A stretch of 64,000 nt of DNA from Lachnospiraceae bacterium (GTDB taxonomy: Bacteria > Bacillota > Clostridia > Lachnospirales > Lachnospiraceae): NCBI GenBank assembly GCA_017620255.1, contig JAFZQU010000010.1, positions 1-64,000 of the forward strand, written 5' to 3'. This document shows positions 25,455 to 34,733 of this stretch, in pieces. The notes beneath the pieces are model-generated. The model was given only the letters and a program-made list of their open reading frames with translations, was not told where the DNA came from and made no database searches. Every line of letters starts with the position of its first letter. Within the stretch, counting starts at the first letter, position 1. A program made the position numbers and the translations under genes.

Positions 25455-26978
25455 ATGGCAGTAAAGATATTTGCGGCGATCGATGTGGGATCCTATGAAC
25501 TGGCGATGAAGATCTTTGAGTTTTCCGCCAAGGGCGGCATGAAAGAGATTGACCATGTGCGTCATAGGATCGAACTGGGTACGGATACGTATAACACGGG
25601 CAAGATCAGCCATGAGCGCGTGGAGGAACTCTGCGAGGTGCTGCAGGAATTTTCGCAGATCATGCAGACCTATCATGTGGATGCTTACCGCGCCTATGCG
25701 ACAAGCGCCGTGCGGGAGACCGTGAACGCGCCGGTCCTTTTGGAGCAGATCAAACTCCGTACCGGCCTCAAGGTGGAGGTATTAAGCAATTCCGAACAGC
25801 GCTTCATGCATTATAAGGCCGTTGCTTCCAGGGGAGAGCAGTTCTCCCGTTTTATCGGAGAGGGCGCGGCCGTTGTGGATATCGGCGGCGGCAGTATCCA
25901 GATCTCCTTATTTGACAACGACTCGCTTGTGACCACACAGAATATACGTCTCGGCATCCTGCGCATGCGTGAAATGCTCATGGATTTAAAACCCAAGACA
26001 AACCATTACGAACAACTGCTCGAGGAACTGGCGGACAACCAGCTGAGTGTGTTCAAACGGCTGTATCTGAAGGATAAAAAGATCCAGAGCATCATCATCG
26101 TGGATGATTATATTTCCTATATCATGCAGAAACTCGGCAAGGGGCAGCAGATCATCACGGCCGAACAGTTCCATGGCTTTGTGGATGAAATGCAGAAGAT
26201 GGGACCGGAGAAATGCGCGGCAAGTCTCGGTGTGGCACAGGAGAGTGCTTCCCTTCTGCTTCCTTCCGCCGTTTTGGTCAGACGGATCTTAAAAGCGACA
26301 AAGGCCGTCAATATCTGGGCGCCCGGTGTCTCTCTTGCAGACGGGATCGCCTATGAATACGGGGAAAAGGAAAAATACATCCGTAACCGTCATGATTTTG
26401 AAAACGATATCATCGCCTGCGCCATCAATATGAGCAAGCGCTATCAGGGGGACAGGGAACGGAACCGGTTGCTGGAAGAAGTGGCCATGCAGCTTTTTGA
26501 CCATACGAAGAAGATCCACGGTATGGGAAAGAGGGAGCGGCTGCTGCTTCGGATCGCGGCACTCTTAAACGACTGCGGGCGGTATGTATCTCTGGAAGCT
26601 GCGGCAGAATGCGGCTATTCCATCATCATGGCAACCGAGATGATCGGACTTTCCCATGCGGAGAGGGAGATCGTGGCCAATCTGGTAAGGTTCAACAAGG
26701 CCGGATTTGACTATACGGCAAAGCCCGATCCCGAAACAAGCTTAAAGATCGCAAAACTGACCGCGATCTTCAGGGTGGCTGACGGGATCTGCAGGAGTTA
26801 CCGCACGAAAGTGAAAGAAGTGAAACTGCAGGTGCGTGATGAGGAACTGCTGATCACGGTGGATGCCGACGAAAAGATCACACTGGAAAAAGGGTTTTTC
26901 GGCAGGAAAGCATCCATGTTTGAGGAAGTGTTCGGCATCAGACCGGTACTGAAACAAAAAAAGAATCTGCAGGTTTAG
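25455..26978 (+). CDS. ppx: Ppx/GppA-family phosphatase (exopolyphosphatase)
   Basis: Expected to remove terminal phosphate from polyphosphate or pppGpp. The 507-residue protein has the sugar-kinase-like N-terminal fold (FAAIDVGSYE, AVVDIGGGSIQ) and a C-terminal HD-like domain. In that domain the usual HD doublet reads Asn372-Asp373 (ALLNDCGRY), so the phosphohydrolase site may be altered. It precedes ppk1 by 24 bp, so polyphosphate breakdown and synthesis are cotranscribed. Confidence 0.88.
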   Translation: MAVKIFAAIDVGSYELAMKIFEFSAKGGMKEIDHVRHRIELGTDTYNTGKISHERVEELCEVLQEFSQIMQTYHVDAYRAYATSAVRETVNAPVLLEQIKLRTGLKVEVLSNSEQRFMHYKAVASRGEQFSRFIGEGAAVVDIGGGSIQISLFDNDSLVTTQNIRLGILRMREMLMDLKPKTNHYEQLLEELADNQLSVFKRLYLKDKKIQSIIIVDDYISYIMQKLGKGQQIITAEQFHGFVDEMQKMGPEKCAASLGVAQESASLLLPSAVLVRRILKATKAVNIWAPGVSLADGIAYEYGEKEKYIRNRHDFENDIIACAINMSKRYQGDRERNRLLEEVAMQLFDHTKKIHGMGKRERLLLRIAALLNDCGRYVSLEAAAECGYSIIMATEMIGLSHAEREIVANLVRFNKAGFDYTAKPDPETSLKIAKLTAIFRVADGICRSYRTKVKEVKLQVRDEELLITVDADEKITLEKGFFGRKASMFEEVFGIRPVLKQKKNLQV

Positions 26979-27002
26979 GCGCAGAGCAAATGGGAGAGGC
27001 AG

Positions 27003-29117
27003 ATGGATAAAAAAGAACTTACCCGTCACGAATATTATTCAAACCGCGAACTCAGCTGGCTCGCGTTTAACGAGCGCGTTCTGGGCGAAGCGAGGGACAA
27101 GACGAACCCGCTTTTCGAGCGGCTGAAATTCCTGGCGATCACGGCTTCGAATCTCGACGAATTCTTTATGATCCGTGTTGCATCCTTAAAGGACATGGTC
27201 AATGCGGGATATAAGAAGAAAGATATCGCAGGCATGACGCCGCAGGAGCAGCTGGATGCGATCCATGAGGCAACGCATGCACAGGTCGCCCTGCAGTATT
27301 CGACCTTTAACCGGTCGCTCCTGCCGCTTTTATCGTCAAACGGCATCTGTTTCCTGACGGAACACGAACAGTTAAATGCGAAGCAGCAGGAATATGTTGA
27401 CCGCTATTTTATGGAAAATGTCTATCCGGTACTGACGCCGATGGCTGTGGATTCCTCACGGCCGTTCCCGCTCCTTAGAAACCGGTCCTTAAACATCGGC
27501 GCCCTGCTCAAGAATAAAAAGAAGAGCGGCGCGGAATTTGCCGCAGTTCAGGTACCGACGGGACTATCGCGTATCGTGCAGATCCCGGATGAGGAACAGA
27601 CGGTCCTGATCCTGCTTGAGGAGATCATAGAACGGAACATGCATAAACTGTTCCTGAATTATGACGTGATCTGTGCCCATCCGTTCCGCATCATGCGTAA
27701 CGCCGATCTGACGATCGAGGAAGATGAAGCCGCCGACCTCCTGAAGGAGATCGAAAAACAGATCAAAAAACGGCAATGGGGAGAAGTCATCCGGCTGGAA
27801 GTGGAAGAGAATGCGGACAAGCGACTGCTTAAGATCCTGAAAAAGGAACTGGATATCAAGGATGAGGGGATCTACCGCATCAACGGACCGCTCGACCTGT
27901 CGTTCCTGATGAAGATGTACGGATTAAAGGGCTTTGACCATCTGAAAAAGAAACCTTACGAACCGGTGCTTCCCAAGGTGTTCCGTGAGGAAGGGGATAT
28001 CTTTTCCAAGATCCGGCAGCAGGACATTCTGCTGCACCATCCGTATGAGGATTTTTCACCGGTCATTTCGTTTATAAGGGAGGCGTCCCGCGATCCCGAT
28101 GTACTTGCGATCAAGCAGACACTCTACCGTGTCAGCGGTAATTCACCGATCATCGCCGCACTTGCGGAAGCCGCGGAAAACGGCAAGCAGGTCTGTGTGC
28201 TGGTGGAACTCAAAGCCCGCTTTGATGAGGAGCACAATATCGTCTGGGCAAGAATGCTGGAAAAAGCAGGCTGCCACGTGATCTACGGCCTGGTCGGACT
28301 GAAAACGCACTGTAAGATCACACTGGTCGTAAGACGCGAAGAAGACGGGATCAAACGCTATGTACATCTTGGCACCGGTAACTACAACGATGCCACGGCA
28401 AAACTGTATACCGATATCGGACTGCTCACCTGCGCGGAACCGGTAGGTGAAGATGCAACAGCTGTATTCAACATGCTTTCCGGTTATTCGGAACCCCTGC
28501 AGTGGAACCGTCTGTCCCTGGCACCGCTCTGGCTCAAAGACCGGTTCCTCGAACTGATCGGGAGAGAAGAAAAGAATGCCCTTGCCGGCAAGAGCGCGGG
28601 GATCATTGCCAAGATCAATTCCCTGTGTGATAAAGATATCATCGAGGCACTCTACCGGGCGTCCATGGCAGGCGTACAGATCAGACTGATCGTTCGCGGG
28701 ATCTGCTGTCTGAAGGTCGGCATGCAAGGCATCAGCGAGAATATATCGGTCCGCTCGATCGTCGGCGATTTCCTGGAGCACAGCCGGATCTTCTATTTTG
28801 AGAATGCGGGTGCAAGCGAAGTATACTGTGCTTCCGCAGACTGGATGCCAAGGAACCTGGAGCGCCGGGTCGAGATCCTGTTCCCGGTCGAAGAAGAAGC
28901 GCTGAAAGAAAGAATGCTCCACATTCTGGACACGCTGCTTGCCGATACGGTGAAGGCGCGGATCTTAACAGAGGACGGAACTTATATCAGGGTGGATAAA
29001 CGCGGGAAGATCCCTCTTTGCGCACAGGAAGTATTCTGCGAAGAGGCGGCCGCATTCCATCAGCAGGATAAAGAGATAAAAAGCAGGGTGTTTATACCGG
29101 AGGAGCGCATAGAATGA
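27003..29117 (+). CDS. ppk1: Polyphosphate kinase 1
   Basis: Polymerises the gamma-phosphate of ATP into polyphosphate, reversibly. The 704-residue enzyme shows the N domain (NRELSWLAFNERVL), the phospholipase-D-like C domains, the autophosphorylated His436 in LKTHCKI and RYVHLGTGNYND. Full length. It overlaps maf by ATGA and lies with ppx. Confidence 0.96.
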   Translation: MDKKELTRHEYYSNRELSWLAFNERVLGEARDKTNPLFERLKFLAITASNLDEFFMIRVASLKDMVNAGYKKKDIAGMTPQEQLDAIHEATHAQVALQYSTFNRSLLPLLSSNGICFLTEHEQLNAKQQEYVDRYFMENVYPVLTPMAVDSSRPFPLLRNRSLNIGALLKNKKKSGAEFAAVQVPTGLSRIVQIPDEEQTVLILLEEIIERNMHKLFLNYDVICAHPFRIMRNADLTIEEDEAADLLKEIEKQIKKRQWGEVIRLEVEENADKRLLKILKKELDIKDEGIYRINGPLDLSFLMKMYGLKGFDHLKKKPYEPVLPKVFREEGDIFSKIRQQDILLHHPYEDFSPVISFIREASRDPDVLAIKQTLYRVSGNSPIIAALAEAAENGKQVCVLVELKARFDEEHNIVWARMLEKAGCHVIYGLVGLKTHCKITLVVRREEDGIKRYVHLGTGNYNDATAKLYTDIGLLTCAEPVGEDATAVFNMLSGYSEPLQWNRLSLAPLWLKDRFLELIGREEKNALAGKSAGIIAKINSLCDKDIIEALYRASMAGVQIRLIVRGICCLKVGMQGISENISVRSIVGDFLEHSRIFYFENAGASEVYCASADWMPRNLERRVEILFPVEEEALKERMLHILDTLLADTVKARILTEDGTYIRVDKRGKIPLCAQEVFCEEAAAFHQQDKEIKSRVFIPEERIE

Positions 29118-29680
29118 AGATCGTGCTTGCATCCGCGTCGCCAAGACGCAGTATGATCCTTGAACAGGCGGGGATAGAATTTGAAGTCTGTGTGTCGGAT
29201 ATTGAAGAGAAGATCACGCAGAGCGCACCTGAACTGGTTGTGGAAGAACTCTCCGCACAGAAAGCGGAAGATGTTGCAGGAAAGATCGCGGGCGACGCGC
29301 TCGTTCTCGGCGCGGATACCGTGGTCGCCGTGCAGGGAAAGATCCTCGGCAAACCGAAAGATGAGGCAGATGCCGTTTCTATGCTGAAGGAACTATCCGG
29401 CAGAGTCCATCAGGTCTATACAGGTGTTACCCTGATCCGTGGAGATCAAAAGATCACCTTCCATGCGGTAACGGATGTGACCGTGTGCGAACTGACAGAA
29501 GACGAGATACAGAATTATGTAAACTCAGGAGAACCGATGGACAAGGCAGGCGCCTATGCGATCCAGGGGCTGTTTGGCAAATATATCACGGGGATCAACG
29601 GGGAATACAACAATGTGGTCGGCCTGCCGATCGCCGCGATCTACGCCAAATGCCGCGAACTCGGCTACGAGATTATGTAA
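29114..29680 (+). CDS. maf: Maf-family nucleotide pyrophosphatase
   Basis: Hydrolyses non-canonical or modified NTPs (dTTP/UTP class by family) to monophosphates. The 188-residue protein has ASASPRRSMIL, GADTVVAVQGKILGKP and the Tyr/Gln-rich C-terminal motif AYAIQGLFGKYITGINGEY (split across a loop). It overlaps the ppk1 stop by ATGA and is the last gene of the aroQ-AAA-ppx-ppk1-maf unit. Confidence 0.93.
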   Translation: MKIVLASASPRRSMILEQAGIEFEVCVSDIEEKITQSAPELVVEELSAQKAEDVAGKIAGDALVLGADTVVAVQGKILGKPKDEADAVSMLKELSGRVHQVYTGVTLIRGDQKITFHAVTDVTVCELTEDEIQNYVNSGEPMDKAGAYAIQGLFGKYITGINGEYNNVVGLPIAAIYAKCRELGYEIM

Positions 29681-29688
29681 ACCGCGCG

Positions 29689-29704
29689 TCCGCGAACCCG
29701 CGGA
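29689..29704. terminator. Weak hairpin between maf and the HAD gene
   Basis: TCCGCG-AACC-CGCGGA, a 6-bp GC stem between convergent genes, with no clear T-run on either side. It may act as a weak bidirectional terminator. Confidence 0.35.
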
Positions 29705-29721
29705 TCATTTCACAACCGTAT

Positions 29722-30531
29722 TTAATTCAAAATGAATTTCCGTATCACTTCCGTGATCGCATCGTGATCGTTGTCGGCAGCTGTCACATAATCAGCATGC
29801 GCTTTTACGGCTTCACTTGCATTCTGCATCGCAACCCCGACACCGGCCGCTTCGATCATGGAGATGTCGTTTTCCTCATCGCCGACGGCGACCGCATCGG
29901 ATACAGGAATGGAAAACAGCTCGCATAAAGACAGAACAGAGGCGCCTTTTGAGGCGTCTTTTGCTGTGTATTCGAGCATGTGGTCGCAGGAGTAGGTGTG
30001 GGAGAGGCGCGGCAGTTCCCATGCCTCGTTTTCCTTCTGGAACGCCTGCAGACGCGCCCTGGATTCAAAGGACATGACGATCAGCTTGCAGGGTTCATGC
30101 GTCATATGTTTGGCAAAATCAGGATCCACGATGCCAGGCATATGGATATGGTCCAGATAGTACCGGAATTCTTCGGTGTCATGATCGGCGATCACATGCG
30201 TGTCCGAATAGGTGTGCACATGAAGACCTTCTTTTCGTGCCTTGTCGAATATGTAAGCCGCATCTTCGTAGGAGACGGTGATCTCGCGGATCATTTCCTG
30301 CCTGTAGCAGTCATAGATCAGGCTGCCGTTAAAGCACGACACATAGAAGTTCGGTGCGATGAGATCATACTCCTTCACGAGTTTCAGAACAGAGGGCAGC
30401 GGCCTGCCGCTTGCGATCACAAACCGGTGTCCTTTCTTTGTCATTTCGCGGATCGATGCAAGGTCTGTATCGGATATTCGTTTGTCATCTGTCAGCAGTG
30501 TGCCGTCCAGATCCGTGAACAGGATTTTCAT
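29722..30531 (-). CDS. Cof-type HAD-superfamily phosphatase
   Basis: A 269-residue haloacid-dehalogenase hydrolase, subfamily IIB. Motif I is FTDLDGTLLTDDKR at the N-terminus, motif II is near VIASGRPL, and motif III/IV is SKGASVL...AVGDEENDISMIEAAG. Likely a sugar- or cofactor-phosphate phosphatase. It is convergent with maf and divergent from the lipoprotein gene at 30624. Confidence 0.9.
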   Translation of the reverse strand: MKILFTDLDGTLLTDDKRISDTDLASIREMTKKGHRFVIASGRPLPSVLKLVKEYDLIAPNFYVSCFNGSLIYDCYRQEMIREITVSYEDAAYIFDKARKEGLHVHTYSDTHVIADHDTEEFRYYLDHIHMPGIVDPDFAKHMTHEPCKLIVMSFESRARLQAFQKENEAWELPRLSHTYSCDHMLEYTAKDASKGASVLSLCELFSIPVSDAVAVGDEENDISMIEAAGVGVAMQNASEAVKAHADYVTAADNDHDAITEVIRKFILN

Positions 30532-30561
30532 GCACCTATCCTACCACATTCAGGCTCCGTA

Positions 30562-30570
30562 TGCTATACT
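30562..30570 (+). promoter_or_regulatory. Extended -10 promoter for the SPOR-like lipoprotein
   Basis: TGC followed by TATACT (30565-30570), no strong -35. It lies in the short region between divergent genes; start of transcription would be near 30577, 47 nt before the ATG. Confidence 0.45.
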
Positions 30571-30623
30571 TGAAGCAATACGGATATAAGCATTACGAAT
30601 AAAATGAGATCAGGGAGAAAACT

Positions 30624-32270
30624 ATGAGAATGCTGAAAAAAGGAACCTTATGCCTGCTTGGCCTCATGTTGCTGCTTGCGATCGCGGGCTGCGGCGCTGC
30701 CACGGAAAAGGAAACGGATAACGGGGTGGAAGAGAGTACGGAAGATCCGGCAGTCAAGAAGAAGACGGAACTGAAGAAACCGGATCAGAAAAAGCCCGAT
30801 GAAGAGACGGAAGAGAAAGCCGGAGAGCAGACACTTGCAAAGAGACTCTGCGGCAAATACAGCGCCCGTGACAATGAGGAATGGATGGGCATGGAGATCG
30901 TATCTTTCGGTGATAATCTGTATGCCTATGTCGGACTGGACATGGAAGAGGAAGGTGAAGAGGAGCCGGAAAACTTTGATTACTATTCCTACTGGGCCTA
31001 TGAATTCTTTCCCGTGGATGCATCCGAGCTGCAGAGCACGACCGGAAACAGCGTTGAAATGTACAGACTGAGCTTTTCCGTCATGTCCTATGCCGGACAG
31101 TACCAGGGAGCGCCGGTCATGGGCACGATCACACTGACGGAGAACGGTATCGTGCTGGACGGCTTTGATGAAGGAAGAATGGAACTTACGCGCGATGAGC
31201 GCGCCGAAGATATGTTCACTTATGCCGTAAAAGCAGGGGATAGCGGCGCAGATGCGGATCTGCAGGGCTTCTGGAAAAGCACGGGAACAGAAAAAGAGAC
31301 ATATCTTGATTTTGACGGAAACGCACTTTACATCCTGAGCAAGACACCGGGGGAAGTGGTCGATTTCACAGGCGGTGGCATCACAACCGAAAACAATCAG
31401 CTGCAGGGACAATTCTCCACGCTCGGTTCCGGGAGCATGCCGTCGGAGGTTTACGGATTCTATCAGTTCATCGACGGCAGGCTGCATATCAGCGCGGAGG
31501 AATACAGTGATCTCACCCTGTTCAACGACGGAGCGGAGTTTGAGCGGATCGGCGAAGAGGAACTGCCTCTTTATACGGCAGACAATACACTTGCGTATGT
31601 GCCCGGTAAGACCGATAAGAGTGCATTGCTTACGGATGATCCGCTGCAGGAGCCTTTCTACGGGATCTTTGTGAGCGCGCTGACGGAGTCGGAACAGGCC
31701 ATTGAACTTGCCGGAAAAGTGCAGGCCAAGGGATTTGAATCGATGGTCGTTTATTCACCGGAATGGGAGAATTTAAGTCCCAAGAAATTCTTCTGCGTGA
31801 CGGCAGGCAGATATGCCACGCAGCAGGAAGCAGAAGATGACCTGGATGCGGTAAAAGCCGTATATCCTGATGCATATGTGAAATACAGCGGCGCCTGCAG
31901 GGGCACGCATGTCATGTATACAAACACAGGAATGGGGATCATCGAGGTTGAGGATGATTACGCCGTGATCACACATGTGGACAATGAGACCGTCTATCAG
32001 TGGAGTGGGGATACTGACGCAGAAGAAAGCCTGAACAGGGTCTTTATCGTCGATGAGAACACGGTTTTCGATCCCTCCTGTGAAACGGAGTTTTTCAGCA
32101 ATTATGAGGATGGCGACACCCCTCTTACATGGTTTAAAAGGAACGATGAACTGCTCCATAACGATCCCGATGCCTATGCGATGAACGGACCCGCATTTTC
32201 GGGTGTATTTGAAATCGTCGTAACCGGCAATCATATCGATGCATTTCTCGGATCATATTGGTGGGACTAA
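30624..32270 (+). CDS. Lipoprotein with SPOR-like C-terminal region
   Basis: A 548-residue lipoprotein with signal peptide and lipobox AIAGC (Cys about 24), then a highly charged Lys/Glu/Pro linker (about 30-75). The middle contains beta-rich repeats. Residues about 345-430 ('YGIFVSALTESEQAIELAGKV', 'KFFCVTAGRYATQQEAEDDL') look like a SPOR fold, which in other proteins binds denuded peptidoglycan; the similarity is weak. AGGGAGA ribosome site. Monocistronic with its own promoter. Envelope role likely, exact function unknown. Confidence 0.7.
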   Translation: MRMLKKGTLCLLGLMLLLAIAGCGAATEKETDNGVEESTEDPAVKKKTELKKPDQKKPDEETEEKAGEQTLAKRLCGKYSARDNEEWMGMEIVSFGDNLYAYVGLDMEEEGEEEPENFDYYSYWAYEFFPVDASELQSTTGNSVEMYRLSFSVMSYAGQYQGAPVMGTITLTENGIVLDGFDEGRMELTRDERAEDMFTYAVKAGDSGADADLQGFWKSTGTEKETYLDFDGNALYILSKTPGEVVDFTGGGITTENNQLQGQFSTLGSGSMPSEVYGFYQFIDGRLHISAEEYSDLTLFNDGAEFERIGEEELPLYTADNTLAYVPGKTDKSALLTDDPLQEPFYGIFVSALTESEQAIELAGKVQAKGFESMVVYSPEWENLSPKKFFCVTAGRYATQQEAEDDLDAVKAVYPDAYVKYSGACRGTHVMYTNTGMGIIEVEDDYAVITHVDNETVYQWSGDTDAEESLNRVFIVDENTVFDPSCETEFFSNYEDGDTPLTWFKRNDELLHNDPDAYAMNGPAFSGVFEIVVTGNHIDAFLGSYWWD

Positions 32271-32273
32271 CAC

Positions 32274-32301
32274 TTGATTTTCCGCAGGATTACGGTATAA
32301 T
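32274..32301 (+). promoter_or_regulatory. Promoter of the ABC-F gene
   Basis: TTGATT at 32274-32279, 16-bp spacer, TATAAT at 32296-32301. The leader contains GGGTTT/AAACCC (32331-32346) with a T6 run inside the loop, a possible but weak attenuator. Confidence 0.65.
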
Positions 32302-32364
32302 AAAATATTATGTAAATAGTGGGTTTCTGTGTGCTTTTTTAAACCCTGAAAGGAAGATATACAA

Positions 32365-34002
32365 ATGATCGCAGCGAACAACGTTACGTTAAGATTGGGC
32401 AAGAAAGCGCTGTTTGAAGACGTAAACATCAAATTCACGGAAGGTAACTGCTACGGGCTGATCGGGGCCAACGGTGCGGGAAAATCAACCTTCTTAAAGA
32501 TCCTGGCGGGAGACCTTGAGACAACGACCGGTGACATCACGATCACACCCGGACAGCGTCTCTCGGTGCTTGAGCAGGATCACTTCAAGTACGATGCCTA
32601 CCCGGTCATGGATACTGTGATCCTTGGCAATAAGCGCCTGTATGAGATCATGAAGGAAAAGGATGCCATCTATGCGAAAGAGGATTTCTCCGATGAGGAC
32701 GGGATCCGGGCCAGTGAACTGGAAGCGGAGTTTGCGGAACTGGACGGCTGGGAAGCGGAGAGCAACGCGGCAACGCTGTTGAACGGACTCGGTATCGACA
32801 CGGATCTGCATTACGCAATGATGGCAGACCTGAAAGGCTCCGAGAAAGTCAAGGTCCTTTTGGCAAAGGCACTGTTCGGGAATCCGGATATCCTGCTCCT
32901 TGACGAGCCGACAAACCATCTGGATCTCGATGCCATCGCATGGCTTGAAGAATTCCTGATCGATTTTGAGAACACGGTGATCGTGGTCAGCCACGACCGC
33001 TATTTCCTGAATAAAGTCTGCACCTACACGGCGGACATCGATTACGGCAAGATCCAGCTCTATGCCGGCAATTACGATTTCTGGTATGAGTCTTCACAGC
33101 TCCTCATCCGTCAGATGAAGGAAGCCAACAAGAAGAAGGAAGAGAAGATCAAGGAACTGCAGGAATTCATTTCCAGATTCTCCGCCAATGCTTCCAAGTC
33201 AAAGCAGGCGACAAGCCGTAAGAGGGCCCTGGAAAAGATCGAACTGGAGGAGATCAAACCTTCGAGCAGGAAGTATCCGTATGTGGATTTCAGACCGGAC
33301 CGTGAGATCGGAAACGAGGTCCTGACGGTTGAAGGGATCAGCAAGACGATCGACGGCGTCAAGATCCTTGACAATATCTCTTTCATCCTGGGACATGACG
33401 ACAAGGTCGCATTTGTCGGCGGAAACGAATTGGCAAAGACCACGCTGTTCAAGATCCTGATGGGAGAACTGGAGCCGGATGAGGGCACCTTTAAATGGGG
33501 TGTCACAACTTCGCAGGCTTATTTCCCGAAGGATTCGACCAAGGAGTTTGACAACGACTACACGATCACGGACTGGCTGATGGGATATTCGCCCGTCAAA
33601 GACGTGACATATGTGCGCGGGTTCCTTGGCAGGATGCTGTTCCCGGGCGAGGACGGCGTCAAGAAGGTCCGGATCTTATCGGGTGGTGAGAAGGTCAGAT
33701 GTCTGCTCAGCAAGATGATGATCAGCGGTGCGAATGTGCTGATCCTTGACGAGCCGACCAACCATCTGGACATGGAGAGCATTACGGCATTAAACAACGG
33801 GCTGATCAAATTCCCGGGCGTGATCCTGTTTGCTTCGCACGATCACCAGTTCGTGGAAACGACTGCCAACCGGATCATGGAGATCCTGCCGGACGGCAGC
33901 CTGATCGACAAGATCACGACTTATGACGAATATCTGGCTAGTGATGAAATGGCCAGAAAGCGTTTCGTATATACGGCAAATATAGAGGAAGACGAGAACT
34001 GA
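32365..34002 (+). CDS. ABC-F family ATPase (YkpA/YbiT type)
   Basis: A 545-residue ribosome-associated type ABC-F protein with two ATPase domains joined by a charged linker (KKKEEKIKELQEFISRF). Walker A 1 is GANGAGKST; the first signature reads LKGSEKVK and the second Walker A reads GGNELAKTT, both hallmarks of the YbiT/YkpA subgroup rather than damage. Both EPTNHLD Walker B motifs are present. Expected to act on ribosomes in the cytosol; a resistance role is not implied. It is 2 bp upstream of sufC. Confidence 0.92.
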   Translation: MIAANNVTLRLGKKALFEDVNIKFTEGNCYGLIGANGAGKSTFLKILAGDLETTTGDITITPGQRLSVLEQDHFKYDAYPVMDTVILGNKRLYEIMKEKDAIYAKEDFSDEDGIRASELEAEFAELDGWEAESNAATLLNGLGIDTDLHYAMMADLKGSEKVKVLLAKALFGNPDILLLDEPTNHLDLDAIAWLEEFLIDFENTVIVVSHDRYFLNKVCTYTADIDYGKIQLYAGNYDFWYESSQLLIRQMKEANKKKEEKIKELQEFISRFSANASKSKQATSRKRALEKIELEEIKPSSRKYPYVDFRPDREIGNEVLTVEGISKTIDGVKILDNISFILGHDDKVAFVGGNELAKTTLFKILMGELEPDEGTFKWGVTTSQAYFPKDSTKEFDNDYTITDWLMGYSPVKDVTYVRGFLGRMLFPGEDGVKKVRILSGGEKVRCLLSKMMISGANVLILDEPTNHLDMESITALNNGLIKFPGVILFASHDHQFVETTANRIMEILPDGSLIDKITTYDEYLASDEMARKRFVYTANIEEDEN

Positions 34003-34004
34003 CA

Positions 34005-34733
34005 ATGCTTACATTACAAAACATTCACTGGGACCTGCCGGACGGCGGGGAACTGATCAAAGGCGTGGACCTTGAGATCTTACCCGGCAAACTCACAGTC
34101 ATCACGGGACCGAACGGTGGCGGAAAGACTTCGCTCGCCAAACTGATCGCGGGGCTCTACACGCCGACAGAGGGAAAGATCTTTTTAAACGGTGAAGATA
34201 TCACGGACAAGAGTATCACGGAGCGGGCAAAGGCCGGGATCGCGTATGCGTTCCAGCAGCCCGTACGGTTTAAGGGCTTAAGCGTCAAACAACTGCTCCA
34301 GATCGCATCCGGCACGGAAATGAAGGAATTCGAGATGTGCCATGTGCTGGAGAAAGTCGGACTATGTGCGGCGGAATACATGCACAGGCCGCTCGATACG
34401 CATCTGTCCGGCGGTGAGAGCAAGCGGATCGAGATCGCGACGGTGCTTGCAAGGAATGCGCAGGTCATGATCTTTGACGAACCGGAAGCAGGCATCGATC
34501 TGTGGAGCTTCAGTTCGCTGATCGATACATTTGAAAAACTGAAGACGGAAAAATCAGGAGCGCTTCTGATCATTTCCCACCAGGAGCGGATCTTAAACAT
34601 TGCGGATGAGATCGTTCTGATCGCGGACGGACAGATCCGTGCGCAGGGCAGCAGGGACGATGTGATGCCGCAGCTGAATATCAACGGCAGGGGATGCGGC
34701 TGTCCTCTCGGAAGGGAGGTTGTAAATGGCTAA
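34005..34733 (+). CDS. sufC: SufC-like Fe-S assembly ATPase
   Basis: The ATPase of the SUF scaffold complex. The 242-residue protein has Walker A GPNGGGKTS, the Q-loop region AFQQPVRFKG, signature LSGGESKRIEIA and Walker B MIFDEPEAGIDLWSF, all typical of SufC. It overlaps the next gene by 8 nt. Only sufB-like and sufC-like genes are present here, with no sufS, sufU or sufD next to them. Confidence 0.9.
   Translation: MLTLQNIHWDLPDGGELIKGVDLEILPGKLTVITGPNGGGKTSLAKLIAGLYTPTEGKIFLNGEDITDKSITERAKAGIAYAFQQPVRFKGLSVKQLLQIASGTEMKEFEMCHVLEKVGLCAAEYMHRPLDTHLSGGESKRIEIATVLARNAQVMIFDEPEAGIDLWSFSSLIDTFEKLKTEKSGALLIISHQERILNIADEIVLIADGQIRAQGSRDDVMPQLNINGRGCGCPLGREVVNG

Noticed and set aside
32365-34002. 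ABC-F protein as damaged because of LKGSEK and GGNELAKTT motifs
   Set aside because: Both variants are normal for the YkpA/YbiT subgroup; the rest of the protein is intact.
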